Assembly (NCBI GenBank): GCA_904420045.1
Contig: CAJFTY010000011.1
Span: forward strand, 1 to 54,503
DNA length: 54,503 bases
Direction of reading: 5' to 3'
DNA from: Candidatus Metaruminococcus caecorum
Lineage (GTDB): Bacteria > Bacillota > Clostridia > Oscillospirales > Ruminococcaceae
Position 1 is the stretch's first letter, and each line of letters begins with the position of its first letter. A program made the position numbers and the translations under genes. Under the pieces are notes generated by a model. It ran no database searches, was not told where the DNA came from, and was given only the letters and a program-made list of their open reading frames with translations. This document shows positions 16,066 through 24,601 of this stretch, in pieces.

Positions 16066-17901
16066 AAATACCGACGGTGCTGCTGGATCGCCGTTTTGAC
16101 GGTCCGATGTAAAAAGAATCAGCTCCTGTTTTGCCCGGGTTGCCGCCACATAAAACAGCCGCGCTTCTTCCTCGCGGTCTTCTGTGCCCGAAATGGAATC
16201 GCGGCCGAAGGAAGCGGGAAAAATCCCGTCCATGACATCCAGCACCACCACCCGGTCAAATTCCATGCCCTTGGCGGCGTGCACCGTACTTAAAAAAATT
16301 GGCGCGTTGGGCGTCGCCTGACTTTCCAGCAGCTCAGGCAGTTCCCGCAGGCGGGCCAGAAAATCAAATACCGTGCGGCAATGTTCCGCGATGGCTTTCA
16401 CTCCCTGCATCCGGAGCCGGTTCATTGCTTCCCCGCCCATTTTGGAATCCAGGTAGTCGCCGTATCCCAAGTTGAGTTCGATGGCGCGGATTGCCTGGGA
16501 CGGGGCTTTTAACCGTAGTGCGGGAAAATCCCTCTGATACTGCCGGATGCGGTCTTTTTGAAAATCGGATAGCCCGTGCATGGAAAGCAGGGCCTCCCAC
16601 ACGCTGTCATAAGACGAAAGGTGTTCGCTGACAAATTCGTACATCATCCGGGATAAAAATAGCTTGTAATAGATCGAGCCAAAAGCCTTCAGATTGCACG
16701 GATCGACGCTCAGCCGTAAGAAATCCTGGATATCCCGCACCACCGCGGAGGCAAAAAAGCCCTGGCGGTTTTCTTTTTGATAAAAGGGGATCTCCTCCCG
16801 CAAAAGACGGTCCGCCAGGGGAACGCCGCTGTCATGGTACCGGTACAGCACCGCAAGCTGCCGGTCCGGGTGTTCCCGGTACAGCCGGACAATTTCCCCA
16901 TACTGCCGGCCATAGTCTTTGAGCTTCAAGTGGGTTACCGCTCCCGGACTGTTATGGCTCACCATCTGTTTGGGATGGCGCTGCTTATTTTCACCAATAA
17001 ACTGGTTAGCCCGGCTGACAATCACGGTACCTGAACGGAAGTTTTCCTCCATTTTCAGGATTTCCCCTTCCGGATAGTCCTTTGAAAAACAAAAGAGCTG
17101 TTCCGGACAGGCGCCCCGAAAGCCATAAATGCTTTGATCCTCGTCCCCTACCGCAAAATAGGAATCGCTGTTTTGGGCAAACAGCCGGATGATTCTTCCT
17201 TGGATTTCAGAAGTGTCCTGCGCCTCGTCCAGGCTGACGTGCCGGTACTGCCGGATCAAGCTCTCCCGCAGCCCGGGGAGCTTATGCAGCAGCGTCAAAG
17301 CGTGACAGGTCATGTCGTCAAAATCCATTTTGCCGCGCTCTCGTTTCCACTGGTCGTACAATTCAGCCGCCTGCTGGGGATGAGGAAGATTCCGGCCGGA
17401 AAAATATTCCCGGGAATATGGAAGCCCGCGGTTTTTGCACCAGGAGATCCGGTTGGATAAATATTCCAGGTCATCCTCGCTTAGCCTCCCCCCGTCCAAC
17501 TCCCGGCAGATCTGACGCAAAAGCCCCAGCCGAGAATTTCCCTCCAAAAGCTGTGGCATGGGCCGCTGCACCCGATTCGCGTAACGTTTTAAGATTCGGT
17601 AGCACAGGCTGTGGATGGTGGAAAAACGGGGCGTTTGTGCGCAGAGTCCTCCAAACAGTTCTTCAAAGCGGCGGGCCATATCCCGGGCGGCCTCCCGGCT
17701 GAAGGTAATAGTCATCAAAGTGTTTGCGGGAACCTTTTTATTGAGAATAAGGTTTGCAAGCCGTGCGGTGAGCACCGTGGTTTTTCCAGAACCGGGCACG
17801 GCGAGAAGAAGTGTCTTTCCCGCCGTTTTTTCAATGGCCGCCGTCTGCTGCGGGCCGAATACGATCCCTTTTTCCTGCTTTAAATAAGCGGATATATCCA
17901 T
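16042..17901 (-). CDS. UvrD/Rep-type superfamily 1 DNA helicase
   Basis: ATP-dependent 3'-5' helicase of 619 residues, shorter than UvrD/PcrA (about 720-750). Motifs in order: Q-motif GPQQTAAIE, Walker A AVPGSGKTT (about 34-42), TITFSREAA, DEAQD (Walker B), GDEDQSIYGFRGA, ENFRSG, STVHAAKGMEFD, and EEEARLFYVAATRAK (motif VI). The 2B region is reduced and the PcrA C-terminal tail is absent. Such short clostridial forms are often unnamed. It is a single gene, convergent with the EEP hydrolase (24-bp overlap) and followed upstream by the ComEA-like gene 123 bp away. Confidence 0.93.
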   Translation of the reverse strand: MDISAYLKQEKGIVFGPQQTAAIEKTAGKTLLLAVPGSGKTTVLTARLANLILNKKVPANTLMTITFSREAARDMARRFEELFGGLCAQTPRFSTIHSLCYRILKRYANRVQRPMPQLLEGNSRLGLLRQICRELDGGRLSEDDLEYLSNRISWCKNRGLPYSREYFSGRNLPHPQQAAELYDQWKRERGKMDFDDMTCHALTLLHKLPGLRESLIRQYRHVSLDEAQDTSEIQGRIIRLFAQNSDSYFAVGDEDQSIYGFRGACPEQLFCFSKDYPEGEILKMEENFRSGTVIVSRANQFIGENKQRHPKQMVSHNSPGAVTHLKLKDYGRQYGEIVRLYREHPDRQLAVLYRYHDSGVPLADRLLREEIPFYQKENRQGFFASAVVRDIQDFLRLSVDPCNLKAFGSIYYKLFLSRMMYEFVSEHLSSYDSVWEALLSMHGLSDFQKDRIRQYQRDFPALRLKAPSQAIRAIELNLGYGDYLDSKMGGEAMNRLRMQGVKAIAEHCRTVFDFLARLRELPELLESQATPNAPIFLSTVHAAKGMEFDRVVVLDVMDGIFPASFGRDSISGTEDREEEARLFYVAATRAKQELILFTSDRQNGDPAAPSVFLSRFLSR

Positions 17902-18024
17902 ACCAAAAACCGTTTCTTTCCGATCAAATGAAATGTTTGTCCCGACGGACTGTTTCGCTGTGCGGTAATCCCCTTTTTTCGATTCATAGCGCCCGTCCGT
18001 AGGGATGCGTACGCGAAAAAAGCC

Positions 18025-18675
18025 TTAACCAGCCGGCGCGGCATAACAGGATTCGATCAGCTTTTTCAGGCGGGCTTCTCCCACACCCGGAACGTTTAAA
18101 AGCTGCTCCATGTTGTCAAATCCGCCGCAGTTTTCGCGGAACTCCAAAATATTCCGGGCCGTGACATCCCCGATCCCGTCAATTGTCAACAATTGCTCAT
18201 AGGTAACGGTATTGATGTTAAATGGCCCCAAAAACACCGAAGAAGTCGGCCGGGAACCGGTACCACTTCCGCCCGCGTTTTTGCTTGCCGTCTTTTTAGA
18301 GGAAGTTTTCCTGGAAGAATTCTTGTTCGCCGCGGTCTTTCGGGAAGATGTTTTCTTGGAGGGCGTGGCCGTACCTTTCGATTGCCCATAAGCGCTTTTT
18401 CCCGGATTTTCAGCAGCAGTTTGATTGGATCCAGTGCTTCCGGCTGCATCGTCTTCCCCGGCGTCCGGGTCTTTGTCCCAGTCGCCGGGTTCGTACACCC
18501 CTTCGGAGCCCGGCGGATTTTCCTGCCCAGCCAGATAGGTCTCCGAATAATATCGGATAGACGGGGCCGCGTTTTGGGGTGTGTTTAAGGCGTTGTACAG
18601 CACAATTCCCACCGTCATCAGCCCGCATAAAACCAGAAAAGCCTTGACCAGCTTGTCCGTCCATTCTTTGTTCAT
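18025..18675 (-). CDS. ComEA-like helix-hairpin-helix protein, membrane-anchored
   Basis: 216 residues. A membrane helix spans residues 9-26, then comes an acidic-Pro linker and a Lys/Ser/Thr-rich stretch (about 95-140, repeats such as SSKKTA and SSRKTA). The C-terminal helix-hairpin-helix pair (about 150-214) has INTVTYEQLLTIDGIG and LLNVPGVGEARLKKL. The HhH unit is that of ComEA, the surface DNA receptor of competence. The SLBB domain of ComEA is absent and no comEB or comEC is in the window, so a role in DNA uptake is only possible. GAGGGATC lies right before the ATG. Confidence 0.85.
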   Translation of the reverse strand: MNKEWTDKLVKAFLVLCGLMTVGIVLYNALNTPQNAAPSIRYYSETYLAGQENPPGSEGVYEPGDWDKDPDAGEDDAAGSTGSNQTAAENPGKSAYGQSKGTATPSKKTSSRKTAANKNSSRKTSSKKTASKNAGGSGTGSRPTSSVFLGPFNINTVTYEQLLTIDGIGDVTARNILEFRENCGGFDNMEQLLNVPGVGEARLKKLIESCYAAPAG

Positions 18676-18728
18676 GATCCCTCGTCCTTTACAAGTATGC
18701 GTTCTTTTCTATTTATACAGGTCTTTGT

Positions 18729-21728
18729 TTACTGAAATTCAAAGTGAACCGTGCTTCCGCTTTTGGCGGGGATGACCACCAGTTTTGCGTCGATCCGCTC
18801 TTTGAGCTCCGGCACATGAGAAATAATCCCGATGAGCCTCCCTCCGGTCTGAAGCTGCATCAGCGTGTTGACGGCACTGTCCAACGATTCTGGATCCAGG
18901 GTGCCAAATCCTTCGTCGATAAACATGGTTCCAATTTCCACTCCGCCCGCGTAACTGCTGACGATGTCGGCCATCCCAAGCGCAAGGCTCAGCGAAGCTT
19001 TAAAGCTTTCTCCCCCAGACAACGTGGAGACATCCCGTAACTTGCCGGTATAGCTGTCGAACACCTCCAGTTCCAGCCCGGAGCCTTTGCCGTGGCGTTC
19101 TTTTTCCTCTTTACGCCGAAGCTCATACCGGTTTGACGTCATCTGGGACAGCCGCAGGTTGGCGCTGGATACAATATCCTCAAAATAGGAGGCTAGCACA
19201 TACCGCTCAAAGGACATTCGCTGCGCATTGTTTCCGTTGGCAAGCCTGGCCAGCCCTCCCACGGTCTGGTACTTCTTTTCGTAAGACTGAACGTGTTTTT
19301 GATTTTCCAAGAGCCGCCGGTGCGCCGATGCGTTTTGCTCCAAACGGGTTTTCAGTGCCAGTTGATGTTCGAAAAGCGCATCATACTGCCGCGTAATCTC
19401 CTGTTTTTTCTGGGAAAGGGCGTTTAAATCGGCCCGCTGTTTCCCGGAGAGTTCCTGTTTTAATGAGCGAAGCAATTCACTGTTCAGGCTTTGCCTGCGT
19501 CGGAAGGATTCCAGCTCCTCCTGGATGCCAGGCAGTTCGGACAGCCGCTGTTTGAGCTCGCGGTATTCCTCGTTGGTCTGAATGCCCGCCTCCAGCAAGA
19601 CATTTTTAAACTGTTCCCGCAGGCGGCTGAGCTTTTGTTCCTCTTGTTTTGCAAAGCCTGTCAACTGCCGGATACGCTCCTGATAACGCTCCAGACCGGC
19701 CTGCGCTTTTGGCAGTTCGCTTCGGACCTGATGGAGGGTGTTTTCCAATTCAGTTTGTTTCCGGGTCAGTTCCTGTGTCTGCCGGTCCAGCTCCGCCGGG
19801 GAGCTCCCTCCCTGCTGCTTGAGCGCCTGGAGCAGCTGTTTTGCGGCCTCCTCTTTTACCCTGATCTCTGCTGCGAGAGCCAGCGACCGCCTGCCCGCAG
19901 CCTCCGCCTGCTGTTCCACAGCATCCCGGTCCAGAACGCGGCAGGCGTTGACCTGATCGGAAGGAAAGCCTTGCAGGGAGACAAGAATGCCGTCAAGCTC
20001 CTCGCAAAGGCGTGTTTCCCGCTGAACAAGCTCTTTCGCAGGCGCGGTAAATGTGGAGTCCCATTGATCGTCCCCGCAGGATAAAATCGCTTCAGGCTCA
20101 AAATCGGGCCACAGCTCCTGCTCCCGAAGGGCGTCGATCTGACGGCGGCAGAATGCATCCAATTCCTGCAAACGCCGGGTGAGTTCTTCAAATTCCGCTT
20201 TGGCCTGGTTAAGGCGTTCTTCTCCAACCGGTTCGCCTTCATATCCGGCGGGAGCGGGGTGCTCGGTCGACCCGCAGACCGGACAGGGGGCATTCGGGCG
20301 AAGCTTTTTCGCCAAAAATCCCGCCTGCTGATCCAGAAACAGCGAGAACAGGCGCTCGTATTGCGTTCGCTGCTCCCGCTGCCGCGATACAAGCTGATAA
20401 AAACGCCGGATTTGGTTGCGGAGTTCTTCCAACTGCGCCGACGTCTGCCGAATTTGTGTTTGCTGCTGCTGCTTGTCCAGAAAGCCCAGATACAACGTAA
20501 GCAGCTTTTCGCTCTGTTCGGATGCGGCCTGCGTCTCTTTTAGCTTTGCAAGCTCTTTGGCAGACTCCTCCAACTTTTGTGCCTGTTCTTTCAGAGAACT
20601 GAATCGCTGTCTGTTCTCCCGCAGAGCGGAAAGCTGCGCTTCCCATTCCGGGAGGGAACGGCTTTTCTCAGTCCAACTTTGCACTTCCTGTTCTGTGGAG
20701 GCGGCTTTTTCTTGTGCCGACGCAAGCTCTTCGGACAGGCGGTGCAGGGTGTTTTTGGATTCCACCACCGCCTGTTCCGCCAAAAATCCCTTTTGACAGC
20801 CGGACAGCCGGGTAAAGAGCGTCTGCCGCTCCTGCTGCTCTGGCTGCTGCCGGGCGAGCGCTTTTGCTTCCTGCTCCAGATGTGAAAGCTGGTCAAACTT
20901 CCGATTGAGTTCCTCACCCTGAGCCAGAGGAATCGCGTCTTTTTCCTTTAACAGCCGGTCCAGCTCCCCCTGGTTTGCCAAAAAAGCGGTTTTGTCCGTT
21001 TGCACCTTTGTTTTCAGCCGGTCCAAAATCAGGGACAGATCAGGAGTTTCCCGGGCGATCAGCTCGCGCAGTTCTTCCTCTTCCCCACAGTCCACCGACT
21101 GCAATATGCTGCGGTTTTGAGCCGAAGTCAGGGAGAGTTTTTGCTCCAGCTCCTTGGACTGCTCCACCAGACCGCGGGTAAATCGTTCGAATATCTGGGT
21201 GGAGAAAATTTTTCGAAAAATCTCCTGCTTGGTGTCGTTTTTTTCTTCCAGCAGTTTGCGGAATTCACCCTGAGGGAGCATGACGATTTTCTTAAACTGT
21301 TCTTTGCTCAGTCCCAGCAGCGCGATGATCCGTGCGTTGACTTCATTGGTGCCAGTCACCACCGTGGAATCCGGCAGGATCAGTGTGGCGGAGGCGTTTT
21401 CCCACCGGGGATTTCCATCTCGTCCCAGCTTGATCTGCTTGGGAGTGCGCGTCACCCGATATTCCTTTTGGTGGACCAGAAAGGTCAGCTCCACCGAACA
21501 TCGGCGTTCGATGGGAGCGTATTGGCTTTTAAAATTTTCACTCAGCCTGGATTCCCCGCTGGCGTCCCCGTACAGGGCGAAGGTGATCCCGTCGAAAATG
21601 GTGGTCTTTCCGGCACCGGTGGGACCGGTAATCACAAACATCGAACGTCCATCCAGCTCATTAAAATCAATGGTCTGCGTATCCGCAAACGGGCCAAAAG
21701 CCGTCAAGATCAGTTTTTTTGGTCGCAT
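18729..21728 (-). CDS. sbcC: Exonuclease SbcC (ATPase subunit)
   Basis: 999-residue SMC/Rad50-like ATPase that, with SbcD, opens and degrades hairpin and blocked DNA ends. The N-terminal half has FGPFADTQTIDF and Walker A GPTGAGKTTIFDGI. Two long coiled-coil arms flank a zinc-hook CPVC (about residue 480-490). The C-terminal half has the ABC signature LSGGESFKASLSLALG and Walker B MFIDEGFGTLD. It starts at MRPKKLILTAFGP with GGAACAGG upstream, 36 bp after sbcD. Many open frames on the other strand of this gene are shadows. Confidence 0.97.
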   Translation of the reverse strand: MRPKKLILTAFGPFADTQTIDFNELDGRSMFVITGPTGAGKTTIFDGITFALYGDASGESRLSENFKSQYAPIERRCSVELTFLVHQKEYRVTRTPKQIKLGRDGNPRWENASATLILPDSTVVTGTNEVNARIIALLGLSKEQFKKIVMLPQGEFRKLLEEKNDTKQEIFRKIFSTQIFERFTRGLVEQSKELEQKLSLTSAQNRSILQSVDCGEEEELRELIARETPDLSLILDRLKTKVQTDKTAFLANQGELDRLLKEKDAIPLAQGEELNRKFDQLSHLEQEAKALARQQPEQQERQTLFTRLSGCQKGFLAEQAVVESKNTLHRLSEELASAQEKAASTEQEVQSWTEKSRSLPEWEAQLSALRENRQRFSSLKEQAQKLEESAKELAKLKETQAASEQSEKLLTLYLGFLDKQQQQTQIRQTSAQLEELRNQIRRFYQLVSRQREQRTQYERLFSLFLDQQAGFLAKKLRPNAPCPVCGSTEHPAPAGYEGEPVGEERLNQAKAEFEELTRRLQELDAFCRRQIDALREQELWPDFEPEAILSCGDDQWDSTFTAPAKELVQRETRLCEELDGILVSLQGFPSDQVNACRVLDRDAVEQQAEAAGRRSLALAAEIRVKEEAAKQLLQALKQQGGSSPAELDRQTQELTRKQTELENTLHQVRSELPKAQAGLERYQERIRQLTGFAKQEEQKLSRLREQFKNVLLEAGIQTNEEYRELKQRLSELPGIQEELESFRRRQSLNSELLRSLKQELSGKQRADLNALSQKKQEITRQYDALFEHQLALKTRLEQNASAHRRLLENQKHVQSYEKKYQTVGGLARLANGNNAQRMSFERYVLASYFEDIVSSANLRLSQMTSNRYELRRKEEKERHGKGSGLELEVFDSYTGKLRDVSTLSGGESFKASLSLALGMADIVSSYAGGVEIGTMFIDEGFGTLDPESLDSAVNTLMQLQTGGRLIGIISHVPELKERIDAKLVVIPAKSGSTVHFEFQ

Positions 21729-21763
21729 ATCCTGTTCCTTTCCGGAAAAATGAAACGCTGTGG

Positions 21764-22930
21764 TTATAACAGCTCGTCCTGCGCCTTGTCGAGCACCTGT
21801 AAAACCACTTTTTGCTGCTCGCCGTCCAACTGTTCGCCAGTCATATCCCGGTAAAACAGCCGAAAGAGCTCATCGGCGGATTTCGCTTTGATTTCCCGTG
21901 TGCTTAAAAGCGTTTGACGCTGCGGCTGATATTCTTCATACGAAAGCCCCATGATATTCGGAAACACCGCACGCAGCTTTCCGATGGCATCCATCACCGG
22001 CTGTTTATCGGTGAGTTTTGCAAACACATAGTCGTCCAGTGGAAGCTCTTCCTGGTTTTCCCGAACACAAAGTTCTTCCACCGTACCGGAGATCACCCGA
22101 ATATCCCGCAACGGTTTGAAAGAGGTAAACGACAGAGCGGTTTCCCCTTTTTGGCCTAGCTCTACGGTGACAATCGACTTTTTTTGAAAAGCCTCGTCCA
22201 CCGAATACTTCAAAAGAGATCCGGCGTACCGGATGGTATCCTTCCCCAGCTTTTGGGGTGCGTGCAGATGTCCCAGCGCCACATAATCATAAGCGTCAAA
22301 CAGCCGGGCGTTGACCAGATCGCTTCCGCCCACCGAGACTTCCGACTCGCTGAGAACCGGTGTGTAGTCCTTCCCATCTTCTGACATATAGGAGAAAAAG
22401 CCGTGGGCGATCAACACGTTTCGCTTGCTTGGATCCGGTGCGTTTTCAGGATCCTCCAGCACCGCGCGATAGGCATCGTGGTAGGTTTTGATTTCCTGAT
22501 CCGGATACAAGGCCCGCGCCTCAGCGGGCTCCAGATAGGGCAGCAGCGTGAACACAACCGGCCCGTGTCGGTCGGAAAGTTCCACCCGGCGCAGGGGGAT
22601 ATGCACACTCCCCTCCACATACAGGCCGCTGTGCTCGTACAGGCGGTTTGCAAAGGCCAGCCGTTCGGGAGAATCGTGATTCCCCGCAATCGCAAGAACC
22701 GGGACGCCAGCTTCCTCCACAATACGGCAGAGCACCTGGTCCGCAAGCTCCACCGCTTCAGCGGCAGGAACGCTGCGGTCAAACAGATCCCCGGCGATCA
22801 ACAGTGCGTCCGCCTGCTGCTGTTTGATAAATTCCGTCAGACGATCCAGAAAATACCGCTGGTCTTCCAGCATGCTATATTCGTTGACTACCTTTCCCAG
22901 ATGCCAATCAGAAGTGTGGATAAGTTTCAT
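21764..22930 (-). CDS. sbcD: Exonuclease SbcD (nuclease subunit)
   Basis: 388-residue Mre11-type metallophosphoesterase subunit of SbcCD, a double-strand exonuclease and hairpin endonuclease. Motifs: HTSDWHLGK (I), AGDLFDRSVP (II), AIAGNHDSPERL (III), LIAHGFFS (IV), and ALGHLHAPQ (V). The C-terminal part carries the capping and SbcC-binding region. GAGGATATCGT precedes the ATG. A weak promoter candidate (TTGTAA at 23065-23070, 17 bp, TAAGAT at 23042-23047, minus strand) lies in the AT-rich 250 bp upstream. Confidence 0.96.
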   Translation of the reverse strand: MKLIHTSDWHLGKVVNEYSMLEDQRYFLDRLTEFIKQQQADALLIAGDLFDRSVPAAEAVELADQVLCRIVEEAGVPVLAIAGNHDSPERLAFANRLYEHSGLYVEGSVHIPLRRVELSDRHGPVVFTLLPYLEPAEARALYPDQEIKTYHDAYRAVLEDPENAPDPSKRNVLIAHGFFSYMSEDGKDYTPVLSESEVSVGGSDLVNARLFDAYDYVALGHLHAPQKLGKDTIRYAGSLLKYSVDEAFQKKSIVTVELGQKGETALSFTSFKPLRDIRVISGTVEELCVRENQEELPLDDYVFAKLTDKQPVMDAIGKLRAVFPNIMGLSYEEYQPQRQTLLSTREIKAKSADELFRLFYRDMTGEQLDGEQQKVVLQVLDKAQDELL

Positions 22931-23041
22931 ACGATATCCTCAGTTTCATCAGATGTAAAGGAAAAATACTTTCTATGGATAACACTTTTAATCGTATTTG
23001 GAATGTTGATCCAAAAGAATCAGCTTAAAAATTCTATTTTT

Positions 23042-23070
23042 ATCTTACACGATTTTTTACCGGCTTACAA
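23042..23070 (-). promoter_or_regulatory. Weak candidate promoter of sbcD-sbcC
   Basis: On the minus strand TTGTAA (23065-23070), a 17-bp spacer and TAAGAT (23042-23047), each matching four of six consensus bases. The leader to sbcD is about 105 nt. The rest of the 255-bp gap holds the lipoprotein terminator and nothing else I can support. Confidence 0.35.
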
Positions 23071-23134
23071 GAGATTTTTCCCGCTTTGCAAAGACTTCGA
23101 AAGGAAAACTGTCTATAAACAACAAATTCCGAGT

Positions 23135-23167
23135 AAAAAAACAGCTTTTTAAAAAAGCTGTTTTTTT
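23135..23167. terminator. Intrinsic terminator after the lipoprotein gene
   Basis: AAACAGCTTTTT and AAAAAGCTGTTT form a stem with T runs on both sides, so it can act on either strand. It lies about 20 bp past the minus-strand lipoprotein stop at 23186 and probably ends that transcript. Confidence 0.7.
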
Positions 23168-23185
23168 AAATCGGATTTCCTAAAA

Positions 23186-24448
23186 TCAGGCGATATATTC
23201 AATTTTTGCATACGTTTCAGACTTTTTTCCGTCTACGCGAAGTTTATATAAAACATCGTTTCTTCTGTAATAAATCCAGCCATCCACAACTCCCATGAGA
23301 ACTGCCTGGCCTCCCTCCGAAGCGGGAGTGTCAAATTCTTTTAATAGTGTTTTTTGATTAGATCCAACTTTGCTACAATACAGTCTTTCATCGCCATCCA
23401 TCCAGTAGTCCCATCCGTTTACCGTCATTCCGTTGTCCACATAGACTCGATCCGATCGGCTTCCGCTGGCCATGTAAAATCGATCCGATATATCCCCCAC
23501 TGATTTTTTATCGAGAATGTTTCCTCTATTTTGGTAAGCGTACAGGGTATAATTTAGTACGATAAACGGCATGCTGGGTTGGTCGATTAATTTTGTAATT
23601 TGTTTTGTAGTCAGGTTGTACTTGTAAACTCCTGTTTTTGTTTGATAGTATACAAAACGGTCATCTGCCTGCAATAAAAATTTCGTCCTGGGAAACTCTG
23701 TATCAGGAAATGTGCTCGTGTTCGAATCGAGCCTGAATCCCCCTTCAAAAGCCCCTTTGATTAAAACTTCCTTTTGCGTACCATTTGTTTTGATGCGGAC
23801 GATATCGCCGGTTTTATCATTTAAGTAATAGAGCCAGGAACCAACAACCTCGCCCAGACATCCATCCGTCAGGTATTGGTCTTTGCTGTTGTCTCCCAAA
23901 TGCTTTTTATAAATTCTAAATCCTTCTTGATCCTTTCCATTTACTTGGCCGGATTCATAGTTGCTATAATATAGGTCACTTCCAGAAAAAAAGCAGTTAA
24001 AGCGTGTTTCTCGCTTAGAGTCAATCGTTTTTAGCTTTGGCACAACTCTCTCTGTTTTATCCTTGGATGTCCGGTAGAGAGAATCCGCGTAGGAGTAATA
24101 AAAATAGCCGTTATATGCAGTGCACCAACCAGCTCCTCCCCAAAAATCAATACTCGATCCCTTAAAATTGTAATCGGGTAGTTCTGCCGTTTGGGGTACG
24201 GAGGATGCATGTAATTCCTGGGATCGGGAGGATGCCGAACCGGATGTACTGGAGGCTTTTTCAGACGACACCTGCGGAACTGTTTGGGAATCGGCATCGC
24301 CTTCACAATCCGATAATGTAACCGTCAGGGAAGATTCGGTATGATCAGCAGATGCCGTGCTGCTGATTTCGTCTTTGTGATCGGAAGAAGTACATGCTGC
24401 CAGCGATAAAAGGACGATTACAAGACAGATTGATACTCTTTTTTTCAT
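23186..24448 (-). CDS. Lipoprotein with beta-propeller-like (DUF5050-like) domain
   Basis: 420-residue surface lipoprotein. MKKRVSICLVIVLLSLAAC is a lipoprotein signal with lipobox LAAC. A Ser/Glu-rich linker follows (about 20-90). The main part contains short repeating units such as YNGYFYYSYADSLYR, GSWLYYLNDKTGDI, DDRFVYYQTKTGVY and DGWIYYRRNDVLY, the pattern of DUF5050-type beta-propeller repeats. It may bind ligands or wall polymers. GGGG lies 8 nt before the ATG. A good promoter is at 24477-24505 and a terminator follows. It sits downstream of the RHS gene on the same strand but beyond its terminator, so it need not be functionally linked to RHS. Confidence 0.72.
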   Translation of the reverse strand: MKKRVSICLVIVLLSLAACTSSDHKDEISSTASADHTESSLTVTLSDCEGDADSQTVPQVSSEKASSTSGSASSRSQELHASSVPQTAELPDYNFKGSSIDFWGGAGWCTAYNGYFYYSYADSLYRTSKDKTERVVPKLKTIDSKRETRFNCFFSGSDLYYSNYESGQVNGKDQEGFRIYKKHLGDNSKDQYLTDGCLGEVVGSWLYYLNDKTGDIVRIKTNGTQKEVLIKGAFEGGFRLDSNTSTFPDTEFPRTKFLLQADDRFVYYQTKTGVYKYNLTTKQITKLIDQPSMPFIVLNYTLYAYQNRGNILDKKSVGDISDRFYMASGSRSDRVYVDNGMTVNGWDYWMDGDERLYCSKVGSNQKTLLKEFDTPASEGGQAVLMGVVDGWIYYRRNDVLYKLRVDGKKSETYAKIEYIA

Positions 24449-24476
24449 AATCCACACCCCTTTCTTGTTTATATAT

Positions 24477-24505
24477 ATTATACAATAAATCTAACAATAA
24501 TTCAA
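24477..24505 (-). promoter_or_regulatory. Promoter of the lipoprotein gene
   Basis: On the minus strand TTGAAT (24500-24505), a 17-bp spacer, and a perfect TATAAT (24477-24482). The start codon is about 29 nt downstream. The gap is AT-rich. Confidence 0.72.
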
Positions 24506-24560
24506 TTATTTTGTAGAACAATTGTTGAATCATTTATCTTGTTATCAATACATTTCATTT

Positions 24561-24594
24561 AAAAAGGGCTTGCATTACAGCAAGCCCTTTTTAA
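24561..24594 (-). terminator. Intrinsic terminator after the RHS gene
   Basis: AAAAAGGGCTTGC (24561-24573) and its complement at 24580-24592 form a 13-bp stem with a six-base loop, followed by a T run on the minus strand. It lies 8 bp past the RHS stop and separates the RHS transcript from the lipoprotein gene. Confidence 0.85.
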
Positions 24595-24601
24595 ATTGTA
24601 T

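Noticed and set aside
21000-21854. 284-residue plus-strand ORF
   Set aside because: It is antisense to sbcC and sbcD, which have complete motifs; the translation has no known domain.
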